A stretch of 64,000 nucleotides of DNA from Rubrivivax gelatinosus. GTDB taxonomy: Bacteria > Pseudomonadota > Gammaproteobacteria > Burkholderiales > Burkholderiaceae_C. The stretch is from NCBI RefSeq assembly GCF_004340905.1, contig NZ_SLXD01000008.1, forward strand, positions 203,600 to 267,599, read 5' to 3'. This document shows, in pieces, positions 27,793 to 38,268 of this stretch (the first letter of the stretch is position 1; each line of letters starts with the position of its first letter). The position numbers were made by a program, and so were the translations under genes. The notes below the pieces were generated by a model. The model was not told where the DNA came from. It made no database searches and saw nothing but the letters and a program-made list of their open reading frames with translations.

Positions 27793-29261
27793 ACCGCCGC
27801 CTCTACATCCCCGAGGACAGCGGCGCGCTGGCCGTCGGTGCCGACGCCGTCGCGCGCGCCGCCGAAGCCGCCGGCGCCGAGGTCTGGCGCACCAGCTCGC
27901 GCGGGCTGTTCTGGCTGGAGCCGCTGGTCGAGGTCGACAGCGCCGAAGGCCGCGTCGGCTACGGCCCCTGCACGCCGGCCGACGTCGCGGCCATCGTCGC
28001 CGGCACGCCCGAACATCCGAAAGCGCTGGGGCCGATGGACGCGCTGCCCTATCTGCAGCGCCAGCAGCGCCTGACCTTCGCACGCGCCGGGCTGACGCGG
28101 CCGCTGTCGATCGCCGACTACGAGGCCCACGGCGGCGGCGCCGGCTTGCGTGCGGCGCGTGCGATGGCGCCCGAGGCGATCATCCAGGCCATCGTCGACA
28201 GCGGCCTGCGCGGCCGCGGCGGCGCCGCCTTCCCGGCCGGCATCAAGTGGCGCACCGTGGCCCAGGCGCCCGGCGAGCTGAAGTACGTGGTCTGCAACGG
28301 CGACGAAGGCGACTCGGGCACCTACGCCGACCGCATGCTGCTCGAAGGCGACCCCTTCCTGCTGATCGAAGGCATGGCCATCGCCGCGCGCGCCGTCGGC
28401 GCCTCGCGCGGCTACGTCTACGTGCGTTCGGAGTACCCGCGTTCGGTCGAGATCTTCGGCCGCGCGATCGAGGTCGCACGCGCCGCCGGCTGGCTGGCCG
28501 GCTTCGACATGGAAGTGCGCATGGGCGCCGGCAGCTACGTCTGCGGCGAAGAGACGGCGATGCTGGAGAGCCTGGAGGGCCGGCGCGGCGTGGTGCGCGC
28601 CAAGCCGCCGCTGCCGGCGATCGCGGGTCTGTTCGGCCGGCCCACCGTCATCAACAACCTGCTGACGCTGGCCGCGGTGCCGACCATCCTCGCCGAAGGC
28701 CCGGCCTACTACCGCGACTTCGGCGTCGGCCGCTCGACCGGCACGATGCCGTTCCAGTTGGCCGGCAACCTGCGTTTCCCCGGCCTCGTCGAACGCGCCT
28801 TCGGCGTCACGCTGCGCGAGCTGCTGTTCGACTACGGCGGCGGCACCGCCAGCGGCCGGCCGGTCAAGGCGGTGCAGGTCGGCGGGCCGCTGGGCAGCTA
28901 CGTGCCCGAGGAACACTGGGACGTGCCGCTGGACTACGAGGCTTATGCCGTCGTCGGCGCGGTGCTGGGCCACGGCGGCCTGGTCGTGCACGACGACACG
29001 GCCGACATGGCGCGCCTGGCGCGCTACGCGATGGCCTTCTGCGCCCAGGAGAGCTGCGGCAAGTGCACGCCCTGCCGCATCGGCTCGACGCGCGGCGTCG
29101 AGGTCATCGACAGGCTGCTCGCCGGCGACGAGCGCCAGGAGGCGCTGCTGCGCGACCTGTGCGACACGATGAAACACGCCAGCCTGTGCGCGATGGGCAG
29201 CATGACGCCGCTGCCCGTGCTGTCGGCCCTGAACCACTACCCGCAGGATTTCCGGCGATGA
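27789..29261 (+). CDS. fdsB: NAD-dependent formate dehydrogenase beta subunit (FMN/NADH site)
   Basis: A 490-residue NuoF-like subunit. The most likely start is TTG 27789, overlapping the fdsG stop by four bases and giving MNRRLYIPEDSGAL. Motifs: GLRGRGGAAFPAGIKW for NADH, the FMN region ICNGDEGDSGTYADR (here VCNGDEGDSG), GAGSYVCGEETAMLESLEG, and the [4Fe-4S] ligands ESCGKCTPCRIGSTRG. It transfers electrons from the iron-sulfur chain to NAD+ in the cytoplasm. The stop overlaps fdsA as ATGA. Confidence 0.94.
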   Translation: MNRRLYIPEDSGALAVGADAVARAAEAAGAEVWRTSSRGLFWLEPLVEVDSAEGRVGYGPCTPADVAAIVAGTPEHPKALGPMDALPYLQRQQRLTFARAGLTRPLSIADYEAHGGGAGLRAARAMAPEAIIQAIVDSGLRGRGGAAFPAGIKWRTVAQAPGELKYVVCNGDEGDSGTYADRMLLEGDPFLLIEGMAIAARAVGASRGYVYVRSEYPRSVEIFGRAIEVARAAGWLAGFDMEVRMGAGSYVCGEETAMLESLEGRRGVVRAKPPLPAIAGLFGRPTVINNLLTLAAVPTILAEGPAYYRDFGVGRSTGTMPFQLAGNLRFPGLVERAFGVTLRELLFDYGGGTASGRPVKAVQVGGPLGSYVPEEHWDVPLDYEAYAVVGAVLGHGGLVVHDDTADMARLARYAMAFCAQESCGKCTPCRIGSTRGVEVIDRLLAGDERQEALLRDLCDTMKHASLCAMGSMTPLPVLSALNHYPQDFRR

Positions 29262-32122
29262 ACACGATCGAGACACCCGACCGCGGCACCCCGGCGCGCG
29301 ACAGCGCCACCACCGTCACGCTGACCATCGACGGCCGCGCCGTCAGCGTGCCCGCGGGCACTTCGGTGATGCGCGCCGCTTCGGAGGCCGGCATCGAGAT
29401 CCTGCGCCTGTGCGCCACCGAAGGCCTGGAAGCCTTCGGCTCGTGCCGGTTGTGCATCTGCGAGATCGACGGCCGCCGCGGCTACCCGTCCTCGTGCACG
29501 ACGCCGGCCGAGGCCGGCATGAACGTGCGCACCCAAAGCCCCAAGCTCGCCGATCTGCGCCGCGGCGTGATGGAGCTCTACATCAGCGACCACCCGCTGG
29601 ACTGCCTGACCTGCGCCGCCAACGGCGACTGCGAGCTGCAGACCCAGGCCGGTCTCGTGGGCCTGCGCCAGGTGCGCTACGGCTGGGACGGCGCCAACCA
29701 CCTGAAGGCGGCCAAGGACGAGTCCAACCCGTACTTCGCCTACGACCCGAGCAAGTGCATCGTCTGCAACCGCTGCGTGCGCGCCTGCGAGGAAGTGCAG
29801 GGCACGTTCGCGCTGACGATCTCCGGCCGCGGTTTCGCCTCGCGCGTGGCCGCCGGCATGGACGAGCCCTTCCTGGAAAGCGAATGCGTCAGCTGCGGCG
29901 CCTGCGTGCAGGCCTGCCCGACCGCGACGCTGCAGGAAAAGAGCGTCATCGAGATGGGCCTGCCCGAGCACGCGGTGGTGACGACCTGCGCCTACTGCGG
30001 GGTCGGCTGCGGCTTCAAGGCCGAGATGCAGGGCAACCGCGTCGTGCGCATGACGCCGTGGAAGGACGGCCGCGCCAACGAGGGCCACGCCTGCGTCAAG
30101 GGCCGCTTCGCCTGGGGCTACGCGACGCACAAGGACCGCGTCACCAAGCCGATGATCCGCGCGAAGATCACCGACCCCTGGCGCGAGGTCAGCTGGGACG
30201 AAGCCATCGCCTACGCCGCCGGCGAGTTCCGCCGCCTGCAGGCCGAACACGGCCGCGGCGCGGTCGGCGGCATCACCTCGTCACGCTGCACCAACGAAGA
30301 GGCCTACCTGGTGCAGAAGCTGGTGCGCGCGGCCTTCGGCAACAACAACGTCGACACCTGCGCACGCGTGTGCCACTCGCCCACCGGCTACGGCCTCGGC
30401 CAGACCTTCGGCACCTCGGCCGGCACCCAGACCTTCAAGTCGGTCGCGCATTCGGACGTCGTGCTCGTCATCGGCGCCAACCCCAGCGACGCGCACCCGG
30501 TCTTCGCCTCGCGGCTCAAGCGCCGGCTGCGCCAGGGCGCCAAGCTGATCGTCGTCGACCCGCGCCGCATCGACCTCGTCGCCTCGCCGCACGTCAAGGC
30601 CGAGCACCACCTGCAGCTCAAACCCGGCACCAACGTCGCGGTGCTCGACGCGCTGGCGCACGTCATCGTCACCGAGGGCCTGGTCGACGAGGCCTTCGTC
30701 GCCGAGCGCTGCGATGCCCGCAGCTTCGGCCAGTGGCGCGATTTCGTCGCCCGGCCCGAGAACTCGCCCGAGGCGCTGGAAGCCGTCAGCGGCGTGCCGG
30801 CGGCCGCGGTGCGCAGCGCCGCGCGGCTGTACGCGACGCGCGGGCTCAACGCCGCGATCTACTACGGCCTGGGCGTCACCGAACACGCCCAGGGCTCGAC
30901 CGCGGTGATGGCGATCGCCAACCTGGCGATGGCCACCGGCAACGTCGGCCGCGAAGGGGTCGGCGTCAACCCGCTGCGTGGCCAGAACAACGTGCAGGGC
31001 TCCTGCGACATGGGCAGCTTCCCGCACGAGCTGCCGGGTTACCGCCACATCAGCGACAGCACGGTGCGCGCCGAATTCGACGCCGCCTGGGGCGTGACGC
31101 TGGACCCGGAGCCGGGGCTGCGCATCCCGAACATGTTCGACGCCGCGCTCGGCGGCAGCTTCAAGGGCCTGTACGTGCAGGGCGAGGACATCGTGCAGTC
31201 CGACCCCAACACCCAGCACGTCGGCGCCGCGCTCGAGGCGCTGGAGTGCCTGGTGGTGCAGGACATCTTCCTCAACGAGACCGCCAAGTTCGCCCACGTC
31301 TTCCTGCCGGGCTCGAGCTTCCTCGAGAAGGACGGCACCTTCACCAATGCCGAACGCCGCATCAGCCGCGTGCGCCGCGTGATGCCGCCGCTGGCCGGTC
31401 TCGCCGACTGGGAGGTGACGGTGCGCCTGGCCAACGCGCTCGGCTACCCGATGGACTACGCCCATCCCGAGGCGGTGATGCAGGAGATCGCGGCGCTGAC
31501 GCCGAGTTTTGCCGGCGTCAGCTACGAGAAGATCGAGCGCCTGGGCAGCGTGCAGTGGCCTTGCCACGCCGGCACCGACGAAGCCGGCACCTCGGTGATG
31601 CACGTCGGCGGCTTCGTGCGCGGCAAGGGGCGTTTCGTCATCACCGCCTACCAGCCGAGCGACGAACGCGCCAACCGGCGCTTCCCGCTGCTCTTGACCA
31701 CCGGGCGCGTGCTCAGCCAGTACAACGTCGGCGCGCAGACGCGGCGCACCGCCAACACCGCCTGGCACGACGAGGACCGGCTGGAGCTGCACCCCAGCGA
31801 CGCCGAGTTGCGCGGCGTCGCCGACGGCGACTGGGTCGGCATCACCAGCCGCGCCGGCGAGACCGTGCTGCGCGCGCGGGTCAGCGAGCGGGTGGCACCG
31901 GGCGTGGTCTACACGACCTTCCACTTCCCCGAGTCGGGCGCCAACGTCATCACCACCGACAGCTCCGACTGGGCCACCAACTGCCCCGAGTACAAGGTGA
32001 CGGCGGTCGAGGTGACCAAGGTGACGCAGCCCAGCGAGTGGCAGCGCCGCTACCGCAGCTTCAACGAAGCGCAGCTGCGCGCGCACGCCGAGCGCGAGAC
32101 CGCCGCCGCGGCGGCCAAATAA
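29258..32122 (+). CDS. fdsA: NAD-dependent formate dehydrogenase alpha subunit (Mo-bis-MGD)
   Basis: A 954-residue molybdoenzyme subunit. Order of centres: [2Fe-2S] ferredoxin domain (C52, C63, C66, C80), the HPLDCLTCAANGDCELQ motif (112-128), two [4Fe-4S] clusters in CIVCNRCVRAC (167-177) and CVSCGACVQAC (210-220), then CAYCGVGCGF (244-253) before the Mo domain. The Mo ligand is C372, next to H373, in VCHSPTGYG, so this is the Cys and not the selenocysteine form. It oxidises formate to CO2. ATGA overlap with fdsB supports the start. Confidence 0.96.
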   Translation: MNTIETPDRGTPARDSATTVTLTIDGRAVSVPAGTSVMRAASEAGIEILRLCATEGLEAFGSCRLCICEIDGRRGYPSSCTTPAEAGMNVRTQSPKLADLRRGVMELYISDHPLDCLTCAANGDCELQTQAGLVGLRQVRYGWDGANHLKAAKDESNPYFAYDPSKCIVCNRCVRACEEVQGTFALTISGRGFASRVAAGMDEPFLESECVSCGACVQACPTATLQEKSVIEMGLPEHAVVTTCAYCGVGCGFKAEMQGNRVVRMTPWKDGRANEGHACVKGRFAWGYATHKDRVTKPMIRAKITDPWREVSWDEAIAYAAGEFRRLQAEHGRGAVGGITSSRCTNEEAYLVQKLVRAAFGNNNVDTCARVCHSPTGYGLGQTFGTSAGTQTFKSVAHSDVVLVIGANPSDAHPVFASRLKRRLRQGAKLIVVDPRRIDLVASPHVKAEHHLQLKPGTNVAVLDALAHVIVTEGLVDEAFVAERCDARSFGQWRDFVARPENSPEALEAVSGVPAAAVRSAARLYATRGLNAAIYYGLGVTEHAQGSTAVMAIANLAMATGNVGREGVGVNPLRGQNNVQGSCDMGSFPHELPGYRHISDSTVRAEFDAAWGVTLDPEPGLRIPNMFDAALGGSFKGLYVQGEDIVQSDPNTQHVGAALEALECLVVQDIFLNETAKFAHVFLPGSSFLEKDGTFTNAERRISRVRRVMPPLAGLADWEVTVRLANALGYPMDYAHPEAVMQEIAALTPSFAGVSYEKIERLGSVQWPCHAGTDEAGTSVMHVGGFVRGKGRFVITAYQPSDERANRRFPLLLTTGRVLSQYNVGAQTRRTANTAWHDEDRLELHPSDAELRGVADGDWVGITSRAGETVLRARVSERVAPGVVYTTFHFPESGANVITTDSSDWATNCPEYKVTAVEVTKVTQPSEWQRRYRSFNEAQLRAHAERETAAAAAK

Positions 32123-32139
32123 GAGCAGGGGAGACGACG

Positions 32140-32361
32140 ATGAACAGCGAACAGCTCGTCCAGATGGCCAACCGCATTGCCGCGTTCTTCGCGGCGATGC
32201 CCGAGCACGCCGAGGCGGTGGACGGCGTGGCCGGCCACATCCGCAAGTTCTGGGAGCCGCGCATGCGCGAGCAGCTCGGCGCGCTGATCGCCGGCGGCGA
32301 CGCGGCGGCGCTGCACCCGCTGGTGCTCGAGGCCTGGGAGCGGCTGGCGCTGCGCGCCTGA
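32140..32361 (+). CDS. fdsD: formate dehydrogenase delta subunit
   Basis: A 73-residue protein starting MNSEQLVQMANRIAAFFAAM, with VAGHIRKFWEPRMREQLGAL typical of the small FdsD subunit. AGGGGAG lies eight bases before the ATG, 17 bases after fdsA. In related operons an fdsC (FdhD-like sulfur-transfer chaperone) gene usually lies between fdsA and fdsD; it is absent here and must be supplied from elsewhere if the enzyme is active. Confidence 0.92.
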   Translation: MNSEQLVQMANRIAAFFAAMPEHAEAVDGVAGHIRKFWEPRMREQLGALIAGGDAAALHPLVLEAWERLALRA

Positions 32362-32372
32362 GCCGCGCTCAG
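32358..32372. repeat. palindrome spanning the fdsD stop and the convergent gene's stop
   Basis: CTGAG (32358-32362) and CTCAG (32368-32372) flank a five-base centre. The fdsD TGA lies in the left arm and the reverse-strand TGA of the membrane-protein gene in the right arm. The outer GCGC bases extend the pairing with one bulge. Confidence 0.5.
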
Positions 32373-33016
32373 CGCCGCATCGCGCGGAACTGGGCCCAGG
32401 CGACCAGCGCGATCAGCGGCAGCGACAGCTCGATCGTCTCCTCCAGCGCGCCGACCAGCAGCCCGGTCGACTCGGAGAACACGATGCCGGCCTGCTCGGC
32501 CAGCAGGTTCAGCGAGCGGTCCAGCACCTTGGTCACGACCATCGTCACGATGAAGACGACGACGCTGGTGGCCACCGGGTCGCGGCGCTGCCACAGGCGC
32601 AGCGTGCTGCGCGCGTAGCCCAGCACCAGCAGCAGCACGGCCAGCCCGACCGCGGCGACGGCGACGAAGGCGATCAGGCGCTGCTGCAGCGGCGCGTCGC
32701 CGAGGTAGTAGCTGACCTTGAGCACGCTCTTGCCGGTGAAGGCCTTGTGCCAGTCCATCTCGCGCGCGCCGAAGCCGCAGAACAGCACCGCCAGCGCCAG
32801 CCGCGTGGCCGGTTCGATGCGCCGCGACAGCAGGAAAACGAGCGCGCAGACGAAGTAGAGCGCGGCGTTGGTGCCTTCGATCGGGCCGTTCTCGGCCTTC
32901 AGCCAGCGCAGCGTCTCGGGCGTGAGCAGCAGCCAGAAGAGGGTGGCGGCGAGGGAAGCGGCAACCGGCCACCACACGGCGAGCCAGCGGCCGCCGCGGG
33001 GCGATGCCTGGAACAT
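32369..33016 (-). CDS. integral membrane protein of unknown function
   Basis: A 215-residue protein with about six membrane segments (roughly 12-33, 50-64, 70-88, 110-132, 147-165, 188-208). Recognisable polar spots inside the hydrophobic part are GAREMDWHKAFTGKSVLKVS, LDRSLNLLAE and GALEETIELSLPL, whose acidic and His residues could line a site. I do not recognise the family. It is convergent with fdsD across seven bases. Upstream (33017-33075) nothing stands out. Confidence 0.8.
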   Translation of the reverse strand: MFQASPRGGRWLAVWWPVAASLAATLFWLLLTPETLRWLKAENGPIEGTNAALYFVCALVFLLSRRIEPATRLALAVLFCGFGAREMDWHKAFTGKSVLKVSYYLGDAPLQQRLIAFVAVAAVGLAVLLLVLGYARSTLRLWQRRDPVATSVVVFIVTMVVTKVLDRSLNLLAEQAGIVFSESTGLLVGALEETIELSLPLIALVAWAQFRAMRR

Positions 33017-33075
33017 GGTTGTGACTTGACGGTGAAACCCCTCATTCTAGGTGTGCCGTCCGTCAAGTCCCGGCT

Positions 33076-34626
33076 TCAGGCCGCCGCCAGCCTGAAGCGC
33101 GAGGCCACCTCGACCAGCTTGCCCGCCTGCTGGCGCAGGCTGTCGGTCGCTGCTGCGTTCTCTTCGACCAGCGCCGAGTTCTCCTGCGTCGAACGGTCCA
33201 GATCGGTGACCGCGTCGTTGACCTGGCCGATGCCCTGGGTCTGCTCGGCGCTGGCGGCGCTGATCTGGGCCATCAGCCGGGCGACGTTCTGCACCTCGGC
33301 GACGACTTCGTGCATCGCGCTGCCGGCCTCGCCGACCAGGCGCACGCCGGCGTCGACGGTCTCGACGCTGGAGCCGATCAGGCTCTTGATCTCGCGCGCG
33401 GCCTGGGCGCAGCGCTGGGCGAGGCTGCGCACCTCGCCGGCGACGACCGCGAAGCCGCGGCCCTGCTCGCCGGCCCGCGCCGCTTCCACCGCGGCGTTGA
33501 GCGCCAGGATGTTGGTCTGGAAGGCGATGCCGTCGATGGTGCCGATGATGTCGGCGATGCGGCGCGAGCTGGTGCTCACGTCTTCCATCGTGCGCACGGC
33601 GCGTTCGATCGCTTCGCCGCCACGGCCGGCGGTGCTGCCGGCGGTGGCCGCGGCGTCGCTGGCCTGGCGCGCGGTGGCGGCGTTCTGCGCCACGGTGCCC
33701 GCCAACTGCTCCATCGAGGCGGCGGTCTGCTGCAGGCTGCTGGCCTGGGACTCGGTGCGCCGGCTCAGGTCGGCGGTGCCGCCGGCGATCTGGGTGGAGC
33801 CGGCGGCGATGCTCTCGCAGCCCTCGCGCACGTGGCCCACGAGCCCGGCGAGGTTGTCGTTCATGCGCTGCAGTGCTGCCAGCAGCTGGCCGGTCTCGTC
33901 GTGGCGCGTGGCCACGAGGCGGCCGCTCAGATCGCCCGAGGCCACGGTCTCGGCGAAGGCCACCGCCTCGCGCAGCGGCTTGACGACCGAGCGCGTGACG
34001 AGCACCGCCACCACGCCGCCCAGCAGCGCGCCCAGGCCGGCCAGGCCCAGCATCACCCAGCCGTCGCGTGCGGTCTGCTCGCGCACCGCCTGCGCACCGC
34101 TGGTCATCTGCTGGCGCTGGTAGTCGACCAGCGCGTCCAGCGCGCTGAAGTAGCTCTTCTGGCGCGTGGCGAGCTCGCCGCGCAGCAGGCCGCGGGCTTC
34201 GGCCGACTGGCCCGCACGGCTCAGCTCGGCGACCTTGTTCAGCGTCGCCATGTAGGGGTTGCGCGCCGCGTTCAGCGCGTCGAGCAGCTGCCGGTCCTGG
34301 CCGACGATCGTGGTGTCCAGCGAGGCCAGCGTCTCGGCGTTCTGCGTGGCCATGCCCGACAGACGGTCCAGGTCGGCGTGCGCGCCGGCGAGCTCTTCCT
34401 GCAGCAGCGAGTCCCGCAGCGCCTGGGCGCCGTTCAGCGCGTTGTGCTTGAGCAGGTTCAGCTTCTTGATGTTGAGCATGCGCTCGTCGACAACGCTGGT
34501 CAGCGCCTGGTTGGCGACGCTCAGCTCATGCCGCGCGTACAGCGCCATGCCGATGGCCAGCGCCCCGACGAGGGCGAAGCCGGCCGCCAGCCGGGTCCCG
34601 ATCGACCAGTTCTCGATCACCTTCAC
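33076..34626 (-). CDS. methyl-accepting chemotaxis protein (first of a tandem pair)
   Basis: A 516-residue chemoreceptor. A membrane segment (about 10-27), a helical periplasmic four-helix ligand domain (30-185) and a second membrane segment (about 190-210) precede HAMP ([17 protein letters not shown]) and a signalling domain with [20 protein letters not shown] at the tip. GTG 34626 gives [17 protein letters not shown] and has GGGAG eight bases upstream; GTG 34641 is the longer alternative. No C-terminal pentapeptide for CheR binding is present. It is nearly identical to its neighbour in the signalling part. Confidence 0.94.
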   Translation of the reverse strand: MKVIENWSIGTRLAAGFALVGALAIGMALYARHELSVANQALTSVVDERMLNIKKLNLLKHNALNGAQALRDSLLQEELAGAHADLDRLSGMATQNAETLASLDTTIVGQDRQLLDALNAARNPYMATLNKVAELSRAGQSAEARGLLRGELATRQKSYFSALDALVDYQRQQMTSGAQAVREQTARDGWVMLGLAGLGALLGGVVAVLVTRSVVKPLREAVAFAETVASGDLSGRLVATRHDETGQLLAALQRMNDNLAGLVGHVREGCESIAAGSTQIAGGTADLSRRTESQASSLQQTAASMEQLAGTVAQNAATARQASDAAATAGSTAGRGGEAIERAVRTMEDVSTSSRRIADIIGTIDGIAFQTNILALNAAVEAARAGEQGRGFAVVAGEVRSLAQRCAQAAREIKSLIGSSVETVDAGVRLVGEAGSAMHEVVAEVQNVARLMAQISAASAEQTQGIGQVNDAVTDLDRSTQENSALVEENAAATDSLRQQAGKLVEVASRFRLAAA

Positions 34627-34737
34627 TTCTTGTTCTCCCACTCGCCGTGACGCCGGCGACCCTCCTGGCTAACGGCGTGCGCCTGGAGAAACTGAGCGAA
34701 ACAATGAAAACGTAACTGAGGTGGATCAAAGTTCCGA

Positions 34738-34747
34738 GGGTAAACCC
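34738..34747. repeat. GGGTAAACCC palindrome upstream of the first chemoreceptor gene
   Basis: A ten-base near-palindrome in the 153-base gap between the two chemoreceptor genes, 112 bases before the start at 34626. The same ten bases recur at 41647-41656, also between two minus-strand genes. It could be a regulator site; no function is assigned. Confidence 0.45.
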
Positions 34748-34779
34748 TGGCGCCTGGTCATATGTCACGACCCGCCGGT

Positions 34780-36333
34780 TCAGCCGGCCGCCAGCTTGAA
34801 GCGGCCCGCGACCTCGACCAGCCGGCTCGCCTGCTGGCGCAGGCTGTCGGTGGCCGCGGCGCTTTCCTCGACCAGCGCCGAGTTCTCCTGCGTCGTGCGG
34901 TCCAGGTCGGTGACGGCGTCGTTGACCTGGTCGATGCCCTGGTTCTGCTCGGCGCTGGCGGCGCTGATCTGGGCCATCAGCCGGGCGACGTTCTGCACCT
35001 CGGTGACGACCTCCTGCATCGTGCTGCCGGCATCGCCGACCAGGCGCACGCCGGCGTCGACGGTCTCGACGCTGGCGCCGATCAGGCTCTTGATCTCGCG
35101 TGCGGCCTGGGCGCAGCGCTGGGCGAGGCTGCGCACCTCGCCGGCGACGACGGCGAAGCCGCGGCCCTGCTCGCCGGCCCGCGCCGCTTCCACCGCGGCG
35201 TTGAGCGCCAGGATGTTGGTCTGGAAGGCGATGCCGTCGATGGTGCCGATGATGTCGGCGATGCGGCGCGAACTGGCCGCCACCTCTTCCATCGTGCTGA
35301 CCGCACGCGCCACGGCCTCGCCGCCGCGGCCGGCGGTGGCGCCGGCGACGGCCGCCGCCTGGCTGGCCTGCTGCGCGGTGGCGGCGTTCTGGGCCACGGT
35401 GCTGGCCAACTGCTCCATCGACGCGGCGGTCTGCTGCAGGCTGCTGGCCTGGGACTCGGTGCGCCGGCTCAGGTCGGCGGTGCCGCCGGCGATCTGGCTG
35501 GAACCGGCGGCGATGCTCTCGCAGCCGCTGCGCACGTGGCCCACGAGGTCGGCCAGGTTGTGGTTCATGCGCTGCAGCGCGGCCAGCAACTGCCCCGTCT
35601 CGTCCTCGCCCGTCACCTGGACGTGCTGGCTCAGGTCGCCGGCGGCCACCGTCTCGGCCAACGCCACCGCCTGCTTCATCGGCCGGATGATCGAGCGCCC
35701 CACGCCCCAGGCGATCGCGCCGCCCAGCAGCGCCGCCAGGCCGGCCAGCCCGAGCATCACCCAGCTCATCTGGCGGGTTTCCGCGCGCACGGCTTCGGCG
35801 CCATCGACCATCAGCGCGCGCTGGAAGGCCACGAGCGCGTCGATGGCGTCGAAGTAGGCCTGCTGCTGCGGTGCCAGCGGGCCGACGATCAGGTCGCGCG
35901 CTTCGTCGTCGCGGTCGGCGAGGCCGGATTCGAAGGCCTGGCGCATGGTCTGAAGATACGGGGCACGCGTGTCGTTGAGCCGCACGAGCATCTCGCGCGG
36001 CGGGCCGGTTCGGATCGTCTCGTCCAGTTCCTTCAGCAGGGCCACGTTGCTGGCCGCCAGCGCGTCGAAGCGTGCTTTCTCCGCCCGCGCGGCCTCGGCG
36101 TCGTCGATCAGCACGACGTTGCGCAGAATCTGGGCGCCCAGGTGGGCGTTGTCCTTGAGCGCCAGCAGGCGCTGGACCTTGACCATGCGGTCGCTGACCA
36201 CCAGGGTCAGCTCGTCGCTGGCGCGTGTCATCTCGGCGCGGCCACCCAGGGCCATCGCGACGGCCAGCACGACGACGGCGGCGAAGCCCAGGGCCAGGCG
36301 TGTGCCGATCGATCGGGTACGGAAGAAACGCAT
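34780..36333 (-). CDS. methyl-accepting chemotaxis protein (second of a tandem pair)
   Basis: A 517-residue chemoreceptor starting [20 protein letters not shown]. Layout as in the downstream copy: membrane segment, four-helix ligand domain (about 30-185), membrane segment, HAMP ([16 protein letters not shown]), signalling domain. The last 250 residues almost match the neighbour, including many silent positions in the DNA, while the ligand domains differ clearly. A 28-residue in-frame extension upstream to 36417 was rejected as unlike a membrane anchor. Confidence 0.94.
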   Translation of the reverse strand: MRFFRTRSIGTRLALGFAAVVVLAVAMALGGRAEMTRASDELTLVVSDRMVKVQRLLALKDNAHLGAQILRNVVLIDDAEAARAEKARFDALAASNVALLKELDETIRTGPPREMLVRLNDTRAPYLQTMRQAFESGLADRDDEARDLIVGPLAPQQQAYFDAIDALVAFQRALMVDGAEAVRAETRQMSWVMLGLAGLAALLGGAIAWGVGRSIIRPMKQAVALAETVAAGDLSQHVQVTGEDETGQLLAALQRMNHNLADLVGHVRSGCESIAAGSSQIAGGTADLSRRTESQASSLQQTAASMEQLASTVAQNAATAQQASQAAAVAGATAGRGGEAVARAVSTMEEVAASSRRIADIIGTIDGIAFQTNILALNAAVEAARAGEQGRGFAVVAGEVRSLAQRCAQAAREIKSLIGASVETVDAGVRLVGDAGSTMQEVVTEVQNVARLMAQISAASAEQNQGIDQVNDAVTDLDRTTQENSALVEESAAATDSLRQQASRLVEVAGRFKLAAG

Positions 36334-36494
36334 CTCGGATCCCCTCGGGCCACGAATCGCGGCCCCAGCCCGGTTTCGGTCGCTGCAGGGTGAATTTGAA
36401 GAAAACACTGCATTCATAGTTATCCTGGATCAAGGAAGTCGACCACTCGGTGCGCGGCCGGTCGGATCTCACGCTTCGCGTACGCTTGGCAGCC

Positions 36495-37058
36495 ATGAAC
36501 ACCGTCCTCGACTCCTTGCTGAGCCGCCATTCGCTGGGCGCCAAACACCTCGTGGAGCCCGGCCCTGACGACGCCGCGCTCGATCTGATGACCCAGGCCG
36601 CGCTGCATGCGCCCGACCATGGCGAACTCGTGCCCTACCGCTTCGTCGTCGTGCGCGGCGCCGCGCGCGCGCGCCTGGGTGCTGCCTTCGCCGAGGCGGC
36701 GCGCCGCGCCGGCAAGGACGAGGCCGGCGTCGCGATGGACGCCGAGCGCGCGGCGCGCCCGCCGGTGACGGTCGCGGTGCTGGCGCGGCTGGACCTCGGC
36801 CACCCGCAGGTCCCGGCGCACGAGCAGTGGATCGCCGTCGGCGGCGCGCTGGCCAACTTCCTCAACGCGGCGCACGCGCTGGGCTTCGGCGGCAAGATGC
36901 TGTCGGGTGCCAAGGTGCGCGACCCCGGCCTGCAGGCGGCGTTCTGCGGCCCCGGCGAGACGCTGGTGGGCTGGATCGCACTGGGCACGCCGGCGCGCGC
37001 GCCGTCCACGCGCGCGGCCAAGGCCGAGCCGCGCCAGGTCTGGAGGGCGTGGCCGTGA
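36495..37058 (+). CDS. nitroreductase family protein (YdjA-like)
   Basis: A 187-residue FMN-binding nitroreductase-fold protein starting [20 protein letters not shown]. Segments [20 protein letters not shown] and [20 protein letters not shown], then [12 protein letters not shown], match the small YdjA group, which reduces nitro compounds or quinones with NAD(P)H. The substrate is unknown. Its stop overlaps the threonine aldolase start as GTGA. Confidence 0.9.
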   Translation: MNTVLDSLLSRHSLGAKHLVEPGPDDAALDLMTQAALHAPDHGELVPYRFVVVRGAARARLGAAFAEAARRAGKDEAGVAMDAERAARPPVTVAVLARLDLGHPQVPAHEQWIAVGGALANFLNAAHALGFGGKMLSGAKVRDPGLQAAFCGPGETLVGWIALGTPARAPSTRAAKAEPRQVWRAWP

Positions 37059-38092
37059 ACGCGCCGGTCGACCTGCGTTCCGACACCGTCACCCGGCCGA
37101 CGGCCGCGATGCGCGCCGCGATGGCCGCCGCCGAGGTCGGCGACGACCAGTACGGCGAGGACCCGACGACGAACGCGCTGCAGCGCCGCTGCGCCGAGCT
37201 GCTGGGCCAGGAAGCCGCGATCTGGCTGCCCTCGGGCACGATGGCCAACCAGGTGGCGCTGCGTGTGCTGACGCGCCCGGGCGACGAGGTCGTCGCGGCG
37301 CGCGAATGCCACGCCGCCTGGCACGAGGCCGGCGGCTCGGCGGCCAATGCCGGCGTGCAGATCGTCGAGGTCGGCTCGGGCGGTGTCTTCGACGTCGACG
37401 CGCTGGACGCGGCGATCAAGCCCAGCGGCCTGCCGGTGTTCCCGCCGACCACGCTGCTGCAGATCGAGAACACGCACAACCGTGCCGGCGGCGTCGTCGT
37501 GCCGCAGGCCGTCGTCGAGCGGGTCTGCGTGCGGGCCCGCGAACGCGGCCTGAAGACCTACCTCGACGGCGCCCGGCTGTGGAACGCCGCGGTCGCGAGC
37601 GGCCGGCCCGAGGCCGAACTCGCGGCGCCGTTCGACCTCGTCGGCGTCTCGTTCTCCAAGGGGCTGGGCGCGCCGGGCGGCTCGCTGCTGGCCGGGCCGC
37701 GCGCGCTGATCGCCGCCGCCGACCGCCAGCGCCGCATGCTGGGCGGCGCGATGCGCCAGAACGGCATCTTCGCCGCCGCCGCGCTGCACGCGCTGGACCG
37801 GCACCGCGAGCGCCTGGCCGAGGACCACCACCACGCCCGTCTGCTGGGCGAGGCGCTGGCCGGCTGCCCGGGCGTCGAGCTGGACCTGGCGACGGTGCAG
37901 ACGAACATCGTCGTCTTCCAGCTCGCGCCCGGCGCGCCGGACGCGGCGACGCTGGTCGCGCGGGCGCGCGAACGCGGCGTGCTGATCGTCGCCTTCGGCG
38001 CGCGCACCGTGCGTGTGGTCACGCACCTGGACGTCGCCACGGCCCAGGTGCGGCGCGCCGCGCAGGTGCTGCGCGAGCTGCTGGCCGCGTGA
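37055..38092 (+). CDS. ltaE: low-specificity L-threonine aldolase
   Basis: A 345-residue PLP enzyme of fold type I, started at GTG 37055 (GTGA overlap with the nitroreductase) giving [19 protein letters not shown]. The family motif near the start is RSDTVTRPT, the segment [17 protein letters not shown] follows, and the Schiff-base lysine is in [17 protein letters not shown]. It cleaves L-threonine and L-allo-threonine to glycine and acetaldehyde. Confidence 0.94.
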   Translation: MNAPVDLRSDTVTRPTAAMRAAMAAAEVGDDQYGEDPTTNALQRRCAELLGQEAAIWLPSGTMANQVALRVLTRPGDEVVAARECHAAWHEAGGSAANAGVQIVEVGSGGVFDVDALDAAIKPSGLPVFPPTTLLQIENTHNRAGGVVVPQAVVERVCVRARERGLKTYLDGARLWNAAVASGRPEAELAAPFDLVGVSFSKGLGAPGGSLLAGPRALIAAADRQRRMLGGAMRQNGIFAAAALHALDRHRERLAEDHHHARLLGEALAGCPGVELDLATVQTNIVVFQLAPGAPDAATLVARARERGVLIVAFGARTVRVVTHLDVATAQVRRAAQVLRELLAA

Positions 38093-38268
38093 CGGGGCGC
38101 AACCCGAGCGCAAGCAAACGCAAGACTGCGCCGGGAGGGGCAACGCCCGATTGATCCGGCGCCGCCCTGGCCGAACATCGCGGTGCCGTCCAAGCGCCGG
38201 CCGCCGGCCCGGCTCTTGCGACGCGCGACCGTCGCCCCATCCCGGGGCACATCCAGGGAGGACTGTCC

